From a virus: 22,450 bases of DNA. The notes under the pieces are model-generated. The model was not told the DNA's origin. It did not search any database and saw only the letters and a list, made by a program, of their open reading frames with translations. The translations under genes and the position numbers were made by a program. Location: the IMG/VR virus record IMGVR_UViG_3300021090_000112, positions 1-22,450 of that record; one strand, written 5' to 3'. Positions 12,701-19,635 of this stretch are shown here, one piece after another. Position 1 is the stretch's first letter. The number at the start of each line of letters is the position of its first letter.

Positions 12701-13492
12701 ATGGGTATCGGGGACGAGTTGATGCTCGCGGGCGAAGCGAAGCGCCGGGCCGCCGGGACCGCGCGCCGCTACCGGATGCTCGACAAGTTCGGGCAACCGC
12801 GCTGGCATTTCGTCTGGGACCGCTGCGCCCACGTCGCGAAGCCCGGCGAGCCGTGCGACGGCGAGATCGGATTTTCCGCCGGCAAGCGGCCCTACATGGT
12901 GGACGTCAAGCTCGACCGCTACAGCTTCAGGGAATACGCGCCGGCGCCCGCCGAATTTCAACTGGGGCCGCAAGCGCAGAGTTTCTCGAAGCTGACGAAG
13001 GGTTGCATCGTCTTCAACCCGACGATCAAGCACAAGGCGAGCCCCAACAAGCAGTGGGGGCTGGAGAACTGGAAGCGGCTGATCGCGCTGGGGCGCGAAT
13101 TCCGCTGGGTGCAGATCGGCGCCGCCGCGCTGCTGCGGATCCGGGGCGCGGAGGAGATCCCGACGTTCAACTTCTGGGATGCGTGCGGCGCGCTGGCCGG
13201 CGCGCGGGCGGCGGTGCTGCACGAAGGCGCGCTGCATCACGCCGCGGCGTCGACCGGCACGCTCTGCGTGGTGATCTACGGCGGCTTCATTTCGCCGCGC
13301 GTCACGGGCTATGCGGGCCAGGCGCCGCTCTACGTGGAATCGGAGCGCTGGCCCTTCGGCTGCGGGATGCGGGTGCCGTGCGGGCATTGCCGGGACGCGA
13401 TGGATCAAATCACGCCGGAGACGGTTTTGGGCGCGCTGCGGAGCCTTTTAATCACGAATCACGAATCACGAATCACGAATCACGCCGCATGA
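12701..13492 (+). CDS. GT9/heptosyltransferase-like phage protein
   Basis: A 263-residue protein starting at ATG 12701; GTG 12689 upstream lies in the heptamer array. It opens MGIGDELMLAGEAKRR, like the GxGD opening of family 9 glycosyltransferases. Later come IVFNPTIKHKASPNKQWGLENWKRLI, VLHEGALHHAAASTGTLCVVIYGG (172 onwards) and SPRVTGY, which match the GT9 pattern of a nucleotide-sugar site with an EGALHHAAA-type helix. Three cysteines (221, 227, 230) in CGMRVPCGHC may bind metal or form a local motif typical of these phage versions. The C-terminal tail ITNHESRITNHAA is encoded by CACGAAT heptamers. The stop overlaps the next start (ATGA). Likely transfers or modifies sugars; substrate unknown. 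Confidence 0.7.
   Translation: MGIGDELMLAGEAKRRAAGTARRYRMLDKFGQPRWHFVWDRCAHVAKPGEPCDGEIGFSAGKRPYMVDVKLDRYSFREYAPAPAEFQLGPQAQSFSKLTKGCIVFNPTIKHKASPNKQWGLENWKRLIALGREFRWVQIGAAALLRIRGAEEIPTFNFWDACGALAGARAAVLHEGALHHAAASTGTLCVVIYGGFISPRVTGYAGQAPLYVESERWPFGCGMRVPCGHCRDAMDQITPETVLGALRSLLITNHESRITNHAA
13450..13484 (+). repeat. CACGAAT tandem heptamer array at a gene end
   Basis: Four perfect CACGAAT units (13453-13480) flanked by partial units encode the C-terminal tail of the GT9-like protein. Its ATGA junction with the next gene comes five bases later. Confidence 0.95.
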
Positions 13493-14211
13493 AGATCGCA
13501 TTGATCTGCCCCTCCCGTGGGCGGCCGCACCGCTTCAAGGCGATGGTGGAAAGCGCGCAGCGGCTGGCCGCGCAGCCCGGTTTGATGATGGTCTATCTCG
13601 GACTCGACCGCGCGGACCCGTGTTTCGACGAGTACCTGCTCGAGATGCCACACGGGGTGACGGTGATCGTGAACGAGGTCGAGCGCCCGGTGCCGCACCT
13701 GATGGACTGGCTGGCCAGGCAATCGCGCGGCGAGCTGGTGATGGCGGCGGCGGACGATCTGCTGTTCAGGACGCCGAACTGGGACGATCTCATCCGCGCC
13801 GAGTTCGCCGCCTGCCCGGACGGCATGCTGGTGGCCAACACCAACGATCTCTCGGGATCGGACAAGGTCACCCACTTCGTGGTGACGCGCGCGTGGATCG
13901 CGGCGGTCGGCGTGTTCATGTCCCACGAGTTCGAGCACTTCGGCGGCGACGAGTACGTGGAGCGCATCGGGCGCAGCGTCGGGCGCGTGAAGTTCATGCG
14001 GCACGTCCACGTCGAGCACATGCACAAGAAATACCGCAACCCGGACGGAACGCCGAAGGGCGAGAACGACGAAACCTATCAATCCAAGCGGCGGCCGGAT
14101 GCCAACGGCGAGGGCATGTCCGACCGGGACAAGCGGGTGATGCAGCGCCTGCTGCCGGAGATCGAGCGCGCCGCGGAACGGGTGAGGCTGGCGATGAAGG
14201 CGGCGGCGTGA
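13489..14211 (+). CDS. GT-A (GT2-like) glycosyltransferase-like protein
   Basis: A 240-residue protein starting at ATG 13489, in a 4-base overlap with the gene before. It begins MKIALICPSRGRPHRF, the usual GT2-like phage opening. It has AAADDLLF with Asp89-Asp90 in the position of the metal-binding DxD motif, and HFGGDEYVERI and HVHVEHMHKKY in the acceptor half. Length is short but complete for a single GT-A domain, and no membrane segment is present. It shares a GTGA overlap with the next gene. In the cargo block it would act with the GT9- and GT8-like proteins on one glycan (inference). Confidence 0.75.
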   Translation: MKIALICPSRGRPHRFKAMVESAQRLAAQPGLMMVYLGLDRADPCFDEYLLEMPHGVTVIVNEVERPVPHLMDWLARQSRGELVMAAADDLLFRTPNWDDLIRAEFAACPDGMLVANTNDLSGSDKVTHFVVTRAWIAAVGVFMSHEFEHFGGDEYVERIGRSVGRVKFMRHVHVEHMHKKYRNPDGTPKGENDETYQSKRRPDANGEGMSDRDKRVMQRLLPEIERAAERVRLAMKAAA

Positions 14212-14714
14212 GAATACTGGTCGTCGGTGCGACCGGCTTCATCGGCGCGGAGCTGCTGCGCCAGGCGCGCGAGCGCAATCACGAAGCCGTCGGCACGACG
14301 CGGCGCAGGGATGTCCCCGGGCTGTGGCATTACGATCTGCTGCAGCCCGTGGGCGGCTTGCCACCGCAGCCGCCCGACGCGGCCTTCCTCTGTGCCGGGG
14401 TGGCGGACTATCGCCGCTGCGAGGGCAACGCCGAGGCGTGGCGGGTGAACGTGGACGGCAACATCGCCGCAGGCAAGAGTCTCATGCGCGCGGGGGCGTT
14501 CGTGGTCTACCTGTCGAGCGTGGCGGCGGAGTGGGCCGGGCACAGCGCCTACGGGCGCGGCAAGGAGGCGGTCGAGCTCGCGCTGCAGTGCATCGGCGAT
14601 CCGGCAATCATCCGGTGCGAGCGCGTCACGCCGGCGAAGCTCACTGAGGTTTGCGAGATTCTGCTCGGCATCGGCATCGCGAAGGTTCCGGGCATCTACC
14701 GGATCGCGCCGTGA
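14208..14714 (+). CDS. Mini NAD(P)-dependent epimerase/dehydratase-like protein, 168 aa
   Basis: A 168-residue protein with GTG start at 14208 in a GTGA overlap. It has the extended-SDR nucleotide motif GATGFIG (7-13), LCAGVADYRRCEGN followed by VNVDGNIAAGKSL as in RmlD/GalE-type enzymes, Ser103-Ser104 in YLSSVAAE, and the catalytic pair Tyr115 and Lys119 in SAYGRGK. Normal extended SDRs have about 300 residues; here the C-terminal substrate domain is reduced to about 45 residues, ending KVPGIYRIAP. The frame is intact and joins the next gene by GTGA, so the short form is probably functional rather than broken. Role: sugar-nucleotide modification (inference). Confidence 0.75.
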   Translation: MRILVVGATGFIGAELLRQARERNHEAVGTTRRRDVPGLWHYDLLQPVGGLPPQPPDAAFLCAGVADYRRCEGNAEAWRVNVDGNIAAGKSLMRAGAFVVYLSSVAAEWAGHSAYGRGKEAVELALQCIGDPAIIRCERVTPAKLTEVCEILLGIGIAKVPGIYRIAP

Positions 14715-15280
14715 TAACGGTGGCGTGCGTCGAGTGGGACAACTATCTCGGGCGCGCTGACGAATATATCCGCAAGCTGCAGGCGATGGTGCGGCGGCAC
14801 CTGGCACAGCCGCACCAGTTCTGCATCCTGCTGCCGGACGACAGCCTGCAGGGGTGGTGGAAGAAGCTGGCGCTGTTCAAGCCCGGCCGCTTCACCGGCC
14901 GGGTGGTCTATTTCGACCTCGATACTTTGATCGTCGGGCCGCTCGACGAACTGGTGAGCCACAAGGGCGCCGTGCACCTGTCCGATTGGGGTTGGGTGCG
15001 CAACGTGCATGCCGGCGGGACGTTGGTGTGGGACGCCGGCGAACGCGACCACCTGTGGAACGACTTCACGCCCGCCGTGACGCGGGCGTTTGCGAACGAC
15101 CAGGAATGGATGACGACGCTGAACTGCTGGGAGCGGCTGCCGCCGCATATCGTGCGCTCCTACCGCTATCACTGCAAGGCGGGGCCGCCGCCGGGGTGCA
15201 GCGTGGTGGCGTTTCACGGATCGCCCAAGATGCACGAACTGCCGGCGAATCATTGGGTGCATGAACACTGGCTTTTTTGA
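14711..15280 (+). CDS. GT8-like glycosyltransferase, 189 aa
   Basis: A 189-residue protein with GTG start at 14711, overlapping the previous stop. It has CVEWDNYLGRADEYIRKLQAM, then VVYFDLDTLIVGPLDEL with Asp69-x-Asp71, the DxD metal site of GT-A enzymes of the GT8 type, and WVRNVHAGGTLVWDAG and VAFHGSPKMHEL near the C terminus, where GT8 enzymes have HxxGxxKPW. An upstream in-frame start at 14651 lies within the epimerase gene and was rejected. Its TGA stop merges with heptamer repeats. Likely a small sugar transferase. Confidence 0.75.
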   Translation: MITVACVEWDNYLGRADEYIRKLQAMVRRHLAQPHQFCILLPDDSLQGWWKKLALFKPGRFTGRVVYFDLDTLIVGPLDELVSHKGAVHLSDWGWVRNVHAGGTLVWDAGERDHLWNDFTPAVTRAFANDQEWMTTLNCWERLPPHIVRSYRYHCKAGPPPGCSVVAFHGSPKMHELPANHWVHEHWLF

Positions 15281-15301
15281 GTGCTGAGTGCTGAGTGCCG
15301 A
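15278..15301 (+). repeat. GTGCTGA heptamers after the GT8-like gene
   Basis: The stop TGA is continued by GTGCTGA, GTGCTGA and GTGCCGA. The next plausible start is ATG 15311. The frame through the repeat would read MLSAEC, the same residues that end two neighbouring proteins. Confidence 0.9.
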
Positions 15302-15310
15302 GCGATATTA

Positions 15311-15469
15311 ATGTTTGACCTGCTTCTGATTCTCATGGGCGTGTTTCTGGGCATCGGCATCGAGCGAGACATCCTTCGCCCGCGAAGCATCCGTAATTCA
15401 CTGCTTCCAGACACCAAGGAAGATGGCGATGGCGGCACCCCACAACCACGGCCAGCTGCTGAGTGCTGA
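15311..15469 (+). CDS. Small membrane peptide, 52 aa (tentative)
   Basis: A 52-residue ORF starting at ATG 15311. It opens MFDLLLILMGVFLGIGIERD, a plausible single membrane helix of about 16 residues, and continues with a polar tail containing PDTKEDGDGGTPQPRPAAEC. The last residues and stop are made by GTGCTGA repeats. No clear ribosome site is seen (only GCGATATTA upstream), so translation is uncertain. It fits a general pattern of tiny phage membrane proteins but no function can be read. Confidence 0.4.
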   Translation: MFDLLLILMGVFLGIGIERDILRPRSIRNSLLPDTKEDGDGGTPQPRPAAEC

Positions 15470-15474
15470 GTGCC
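15456..15474 (+). repeat. GTGCTGA heptamers at a gene junction
   Basis: CTGCTGA, GTGCTGA and GTGCC follow one another. They give the stop of the small membrane ORF and lie about ten bases before the start of the next gene at 15485. Confidence 0.85.
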
Positions 15475-15484
15475 AAAGGTGAAA

Positions 15485-16291
15485 ATGATGGAACTCGTCC
15501 ATTATCACGTCGCGCAGAAAAACCCGCACCACGGCGAGGCCATCCTGAAGGGCTTCGGCGCGAGGCGCGTCCAGGCCGGGGAGCGCAAGCTCGTCCGCGG
15601 CGCGCTGCATTTGATCGGGGGCCTGCAATACGGATCGCTCGAACTGATGCAGGAAGTCCGGGCCGCGGGCGAGCCCTACATTTTCTTCGACCGCGCCTAT
15701 TTCGGCGGCGGGCCCGGCAGCGACCGGCTGCGGGTGGTGCCGAACGCCTACCAGAAGCACTGGCTCGAGCGCTGGCCGGGCGATCGCATGAAGGCGTTCG
15801 GCGTGGAAGTGAAGCCCTGGCGTCCTTCGACTTGCCCAGGCCAGGCTGACCGGAGGCACATCCTGGTGGTGCCGCCGGGCAATCTTCTGCGAAAGCTGAT
15901 CGATCCGGGGCCGCTCTGGGAGCAGATGCCGGAGCGGCTCGCGCGCATCACCGGACGCCCGGTGCGCGTGAGCATGAAGGGCGACCCGGTGCCGCTCGCC
16001 GAACGGCTGCGGGATTGCTGGTGCGTCATCACCGGCCACTCGAACGTCGCGGTGGAAGCGCTCCTCGCCGGGATACCGGCATTCGTGTCGCGCGAGTCCG
16101 CCGCCGCGCCGATGGCCGGGATGATCGAGACGATCGAGCACAGCATCGAGCGCCCCTCCACGCCGGAAGGGCGCGAGGGATGGGCGGCGAGCCTCGCCTA
16201 CGGGCAATTCACGCTGGAGGAAATCCGGCAGGGCATGGCGCGCGACACCATCATGGCGGCGTTTCAGGACGTTGAAAGGGCAACCGCATGA
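15485..16291 (+). CDS. Glycosyltransferase-like phage protein, copy B
   Basis: A 268-residue protein; ATG 15485 is preferred because AAAGGTG at 15475-15481 lies just upstream (ATG 15488 is also possible). It is a paralog of the protein at 11245-12081, with the same two-part layout. MMELVHYHVAQKNPHHGEAILKGF matches MERAFCLIRSQPWYRREAFELGLKRAGF, GVEVKPWR matches GVELKPWR, and the C-terminal half has VITGHSNVAVEALLAGIPAFVSRE and ASLAYGQFTLEEIRQG. It lacks the CACGAAT-encoded linker of copy A. The stop overlaps the connector gene (ATGA), so the last cargo gene is translationally coupled to the structural genes. Probable GT-B-like fold; substrate unknown. Confidence 0.65.
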   Translation: MMELVHYHVAQKNPHHGEAILKGFGARRVQAGERKLVRGALHLIGGLQYGSLELMQEVRAAGEPYIFFDRAYFGGGPGSDRLRVVPNAYQKHWLERWPGDRMKAFGVEVKPWRPSTCPGQADRRHILVVPPGNLLRKLIDPGPLWEQMPERLARITGRPVRVSMKGDPVPLAERLRDCWCVITGHSNVAVEALLAGIPAFVSRESAAAPMAGMIETIEHSIERPSTPEGREGWAASLAYGQFTLEEIRQGMARDTIMAAFQDVERATA

Positions 16292-16923
16292 CCGTGAGAG
16301 TGGTCACACCGCCTGCTTTTTATCCCGTTACGCGGGCGCAGGCGAGACTCTGGTGCAAGATCGATGGCGCCCTTACAGCGGAGGACGCGGTGGTTGATCG
16401 ATTGATCGCCGCGATGACGGATTTCGCCGAGAACCTGACCGGGCGCGCGTTCATCCAGCGCGGGCTGCAGATGATCGTTCCGTGGTGGCCGGTGATCCGC
16501 GTGGAGGGGGTCATGCGCGACGGCTTCGAGCTGCCGCAGGCGCCCCTGGTGTCCGTGGAAAGCATCACCTATCTCGACAGCGACGGCGTGCAGCAGACGC
16601 TCGCCGCGGAGACTTACGCCGTCCACACCTGGCGCGAGCCGGGCATCGTGGTCCGGGCCTATGGAGAGACGTGGCCGGTCGTGCGCTCGGACGCGGATGC
16701 GATCCGGGTCAATTACACGGCGGGTTATGTCTACGGCTCGCCGAACGGAGAGGCCGACCAGCAGGCGGTGCTGCCGCCGGCCCTCAAGGTCTGGATCGAG
16801 GCGCGGCTCACGACCCTCTACGACTACCGGAGCCAGTTGATGAGGGACGGCCGGGCGGCCATTCCGCGCGACTTCTGCGACGGGCTTCTCGACAGCCTGG
16901 TGCTCGGCGACCGGGTCATCTGA
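16288..16923 (+). CDS. Head-tail connector protein (gp6-like, phiE125 gp8 family)
   Basis: A 211-residue adaptor that would sit below the portal ring. PAFYPVTRAQARLWCKIDGALTAEDAVVDRLIAAMTDFAENLTGRAFIQRGLQM is the standard helical opening of the phiE125 gp8/gp6-like connector family. IRVNYTAGY and PPALKVWIEARLTTLYDYRSQL in the second half also match. The ATG at 16288 overlaps the preceding stop. It marks the return to structural genes after the cargo block. The stop TGA begins a short GTGCTGA repeat. Confidence 0.88.
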   Translation: MTVRVVTPPAFYPVTRAQARLWCKIDGALTAEDAVVDRLIAAMTDFAENLTGRAFIQRGLQMIVPWWPVIRVEGVMRDGFELPQAPLVSVESITYLDSDGVQQTLAAETYAVHTWREPGIVVRAYGETWPVVRSDADAIRVNYTAGYVYGSPNGEADQQAVLPPALKVWIEARLTTLYDYRSQLMRDGRAAIPRDFCDGLLDSLVLGDRVI

Positions 16924-16933
16924 GTGCTGAGTA
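16921..16933 (+). repeat. Short GTGCTGA repeat at the connector/DUF115 junction
   Basis: The connector stop TGA is followed by one GTGCTGA and GTA, then ATG 16934. It is the last member of the heptamer family in the window. Confidence 0.6.
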
Positions 16934-17536
16934 ATGCGCGCAGCGATCATGGCCAGCGGGCCGAGCATGACCGCGGAGGACGCCGCGGCCGTGCGCGCGT
17001 GGCGCGACGAGGACCGCCAGTCGAGGCTGGCGATCGCCGTCAACGACACGTTCCGGCTCGCGCCGTGGGCGGACATTCTGTATGCCTGCGACATCAGGTG
17101 GTGGAATCTGCACATGACGGACGTCCGGGCGGTGTTTACCGGAGAGATGTGGACGCAGGACCGTGACGCGGCGAGCCGCCACGGCCTGAAATACATCGCG
17201 GCCGAGCTCAACGCGGCGGGCTTGAGCCGGACGAAGGGGCTGATTCACGGCGGCGGCAATTCGGGCTACCAGGCCATCGGGCTCGCCTCCGAGCTGGGCG
17301 CGGGGTACATCGCCCTGATCGGGTTCGACATGCAGAACACGAACGGCCGGTCGCATTGGCACGGCGATCATCCCGGAGAGCTGAAGAAACACATGCCGTT
17401 CGAGACCTGGCGCGGCCGTTTCGCCGCTCTTGCGGCTGATGCGAAAAAGGCGGGCGTGGAGATCGTGAACGCTTCCCGCTCGACGTCGATGCTCTGTTTC
17501 CCGCGGGTTGAGTTGTCGCAAGCGCTGAAAGGCTGA
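16934..17536 (+). CDS. DUF115/MptE-like protein, second copy
   Basis: A 200-residue protein starting at ATG 16934. It has MASGPSMTAEDAAAVRAWR (GPSMT at 9-13), LAIAVNDTFRLAPWADILYACDIRWW, GGGNSGYQAIGLASELGAGYIALIGFDMQ (from 106) and a C-terminal EIVNASRSTSMLCF. These match, in order, the frame at 9075-9764. The fold is the Rossmann-like DUF115/MptE type, with motif spacing also reminiscent of GT42 sialyltransferases. Here the N terminus is intact with its own ATG. It is inserted between the connector and head-closure genes, an unusual place for an enzyme, and is flanked upstream by a heptamer. Activity unknown; nucleotide-sugar chemistry is a reasonable guess. Confidence 0.72.
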   Translation: MRAAIMASGPSMTAEDAAAVRAWRDEDRQSRLAIAVNDTFRLAPWADILYACDIRWWNLHMTDVRAVFTGEMWTQDRDAASRHGLKYIAAELNAAGLSRTKGLIHGGGNSGYQAIGLASELGAGYIALIGFDMQNTNGRSHWHGDHPGELKKHMPFETWRGRFAALAADAKKAGVEIVNASRSTSMLCFPRVELSQALKG

Positions 17537-17538
17537 CG

Positions 17539-17880
17539 ATGCCGAGGCCGGTGGTCGACGCAGGCGAACTGGATCAACAGGTGACCCTGCGCAGCAGGAC
17601 CCTGACCTCCGACGGCATGGGCGGCTCGACGCCGGCCAACAACGACTACGCCACGGGCGTGTGGGCGCGGATCCTGCCCATGACCGGGGCCGAGCGGCAG
17701 GCGGCGCAGCGGGTGGAAGCCACCGGCGTGTTCGAGGTCGCGATCCGGAACCGGACGGGCGTCCAGGAGAACCACGTCGTGGTGTGGGGGACGCGGGAGT
17801 TGAACGTGCGCTTCGTGAGGATGGCCGGGAACCGGGAGCCGTTTCTCTATCTGGAGTGCGAGGCCGGGGCGGTGTCCTGA
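17539..17880 (+). CDS. Phage head closure (head-tail joining) protein
   Basis: A 113-residue protein of the SPP1 gp16/HK97 gp7-like head closure family. DAGELDQQVTLRSRTLTSDGMGGSTPANNDYATGVWARILPMTGAE is the characteristic opening, and NHVVVWGTRELNVRFV belongs to the following beta barrel. Start ATG 17539 lies two bases after the previous stop. It should plug the connector after packaging. Next to gp10-like and DUF3168-like genes, it fits the conserved neck order. Confidence 0.88.
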   Translation: MPRPVVDAGELDQQVTLRSRTLTSDGMGGSTPANNDYATGVWARILPMTGAERQAAQRVEATGVFEVAIRNRTGVQENHVVVWGTRELNVRFVRMAGNREPFLYLECEAGAVS

Positions 17881-18324
17881 ATGGCCGCCCCCAAGATTGC
17901 CTTTCGCACCTCTATGCAGATCGAGGGTCTCGAAGAACTGCGCGAGACGCTGACGAAGATTGCTCCGAACGAGGCAAAGAACATCCTGCGCGCCGCCGTG
18001 CACGGGCTGGCCGGACGGGTTGCGGGAGAGATGAAGCAGAGGGTGACGGTGCTGACCGGCGAAGTGAAAACCGGCATCTATACCTTGCGCCGGCGCGGGA
18101 AGCCGAATTTCCCCGTGTCCGATGTGAGGCTGCGCCGCACCGATCACGGGCTGATGCTCGAGTTCGGTACCTCGAAAACCAAGGCACAGCCCTATATCGT
18201 GCCCGCGGTCGAGCAGATGCGCCCTCAAGTTCCCGGGTATTACCGGGAAGAATTCGGTTCTAAGTTCGAGAAGGCGATGGCGCGCAAGGCCAAGCGGGCC
18301 GCAAAAGCCGGAGGCAAGCCGTGA
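17881..18324 (+). CDS. HK97 gp10-like neck/tail protein
   Basis: A 147-residue protein starting directly after the head closure stop. IEGLEELRETLTKIAPNEAKNILRAAVHGLAGRVAGEMKQRV followed by VLTGEVKTGIYTLRR and LEFGTSKTKAQPYIVPA is the HK97 gp10 family pattern; the LEFGTxxxxAxPFxxPA block is diagnostic. The C terminus is basic (ARKAKRAAKAGGK). The gene ends in a GTGA overlap with the next. Role in neck assembly is known for the family. Confidence 0.9.
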   Translation: MAAPKIAFRTSMQIEGLEELRETLTKIAPNEAKNILRAAVHGLAGRVAGEMKQRVTVLTGEVKTGIYTLRRRGKPNFPVSDVRLRRTDHGLMLEFGTSKTKAQPYIVPAVEQMRPQVPGYYREEFGSKFEKAMARKAKRAAKAGGKP

Positions 18325-18764
18325 GCGCCGCCGTCGCCATCCAGCAGGCCATCTTCACCAAGCTGGACGGGACCTCCGGCGTGACGACGCTCCTCGCCGC
18401 CCATGCTTTCGCGGCAGGCAAGAAGGCGATCTACGACCGCACGCCGCAGGCCGCCGCGCCGGAGGACAACAGCGCGTTCCCGTACATCGTGATCGGTGAC
18501 GACACGGCCGCGGAGTGGGACACCGATGATTCCGCGGGACAGGAAACCACGATCACGCTGCACGTCTGGAGCCGCTACCGGGGAAAACGGGAAACGAAGC
18601 AGATTCTGGACGCCCTCTACGCCGCCCTGCACAACGCGACGCTGACGGTGACGGGGCACCTGGCGCTCTACTGCTATTGGGAGTTCCACGAATCCCTGGA
18701 AGACCCCGACGGCGTGACGCAGCACGGCGTGACGCGCTACCGGATCGTGACCCAGCAGAATTGA
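18321..18764 (+). CDS. Tail completion protein, DUF3168 family
   Basis: A 147-residue protein with GTG start at 18321. It reads AAVAIQQAIFTKLDGTSGVTTLLA, AIYDRTPQAAAPEDNSAFPYIVIGDDTAAEWDTDD, ETTITLHVWSRYRGKRETKQILDALYAAL and QHGVTRYRIVT, the standard DUF3168 sequence of tail terminator-like proteins. Such proteins cap the tail tube at the neck end. It lies just before the tube gene, as usual. Confidence 0.9.
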   Translation: MSAAVAIQQAIFTKLDGTSGVTTLLAAHAFAAGKKAIYDRTPQAAAPEDNSAFPYIVIGDDTAAEWDTDDSAGQETTITLHVWSRYRGKRETKQILDALYAALHNATLTVTGHLALYCYWEFHESLEDPDGVTQHGVTRYRIVTQQN

Positions 18765-18773
18765 TTCAACCCG

Positions 18774-18788
18774 CCCCGAGAGGGGTTT
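18774..18788 (+). terminator. Weak hairpin before the tail tube gene
   Basis: CCCC-GAGA-GGGG followed by TTT (18774-18788) forms a four-pair stem with a GNRA-type loop. It may be a leaky terminator or transcript-processing point ahead of the highly expressed tube gene. The stem is short, so confidence is low. Confidence 0.3.
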
Positions 18789-18806
18789 ACCCAGAGGAGC
18801 ATTGAA

Positions 18807-19223
18807 ATGGCAGCAACCCTTCCCACCAAAGGCCGCTCTGTCCAGGTGAAGCGCGGCGCATCCCCGGCCACGCTCGTCGCCGGGGTCCGCACCAAGGGCA
18901 TCACGATCAACGGCACGCCGATCGACATCACCAACGACGACGACACCGGGATCCGCAAGCTCCTCGATGAGCCGGGCCAGCTCGAGGTGTCCATTTCCGT
19001 GGCCGGCATCCTGAAGAACGAGGCGCTGCTGACGGAATCGCTGCAGACCAGCGATCGCGTGCAGCCGACCGAATTCCTGTGGCCCGGCGCCGTATCGGCC
19101 GGGAGCCTGTCGGGCGACTTCTTCCTGGCGTCCTTCGGCATCACCGGGGAATATCAGGGCGGCGCGACGTTCGAGGCGGCATTCGAGAGCGCCGGGGCGG
19201 TGACGCTGGTCGCCGCGGTGTAA
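18807..19223 (+). CDS. Major tail tube protein (TP901-1/Phage_tail_2-like)
   Basis: A 138-residue protein with ATG 18807 and a strong ribosome site GAGGAG at 18794-18799, stronger than in neighbouring genes, as expected for an abundant protein. RSVQVKRGASPATLVAGVRTKGITINGTPIDITNDDDTGIRKLLDEPG and the closing GEYQGGATFEAAFESAGAVTLV are typical of this tube family. The fold is a beta sandwich that stacks as hexamers. Position between tail completion and chaperone genes agrees. Confidence 0.9.
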   Translation: MAATLPTKGRSVQVKRGASPATLVAGVRTKGITINGTPIDITNDDDTGIRKLLDEPGQLEVSISVAGILKNEALLTESLQTSDRVQPTEFLWPGAVSAGSLSGDFFLASFGITGEYQGGATFEAAFESAGAVTLVAAV

Positions 19224-19227
19224 GCCG

Positions 19228-19635
19228 GTGGCGATATTCGAGCCGGTCACGCTGACCTGGTCGGGGAAGGATTACCTCATCCCCGCCGATGAGGTGTTGC
19301 GCTGCATCGCGCAGGTCGAGGACGTCATCACGCTCGGCACGCTGCACACCTTTATCTCCAAGGGCAACCTGCCGCTCGCCAAGATCGCCGGCGCGTTCGG
19401 GGTGGCGTTGCGGGCGGCGGGGTGCCGGGTGACGGATGACGAGGTCTACAGCGGGATGTTCACGGCCAAGGGGGCCGAGCTGCAGCGCCGTGCATTCGAG
19501 GCGGTCGCCGTGCTGCAGCAGTTGATGATCCCCCCGGAGCACCTGAGGGTCGACGAGGCAAAAACACCAGCGGCGGGCGGGCGGGCGGTCTCGTCGCGGA
19601 AGTCTACAAGCTCGCGGTCGGGCAGTCGTGGGTGA
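19228..19635 (+). CDS. Tail assembly chaperone, first frame (G-like)
   Basis: A 135-residue protein, GTG start at 19228. FEPVTLTWSGKDYLIPADEVLRCIAQVEDVITL and LAKIAGAFGVALRAAGCRVTDDEVYSGMF, then RRAFEAVAVLQQLMIPPE, fit GTA/HK97-like tail chaperones. From residue 112 the zero frame turns into a low-complexity basic tail (GGRAVSSRKSTSSRSGSRG). The -1 frame of the same DNA reads the N-terminal part of the second chaperone domain. This is the usual G/GT arrangement with a frameshift near the AAAAA run at 19560-19564. It ends in a GTGA overlap with GTG 19632. Confidence 0.8.
   Translation: MAIFEPVTLTWSGKDYLIPADEVLRCIAQVEDVITLGTLHTFISKGNLPLAKIAGAFGVALRAAGCRVTDDEVYSGMFTAKGAELQRRAFEAVAVLQQLMIPPEHLRVDEAKTPAAGGRAVSSRKSTSSRSGSRG

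Noticed and set aside
12853-13488. Upstream extension of the GT2-like gene in the same frame
   Set aside because: It runs through the GT9-like gene in a shadow frame; ATG 13489 in an ATGA overlap begins exactly at the family's MKIALICPSRGR opening.
15281-15310. Start of the small membrane ORF within the heptamer repeat (reading MLSAEC)
   Set aside because: The codons are repeat-derived; ATG 15311 directly begins the membrane helix.
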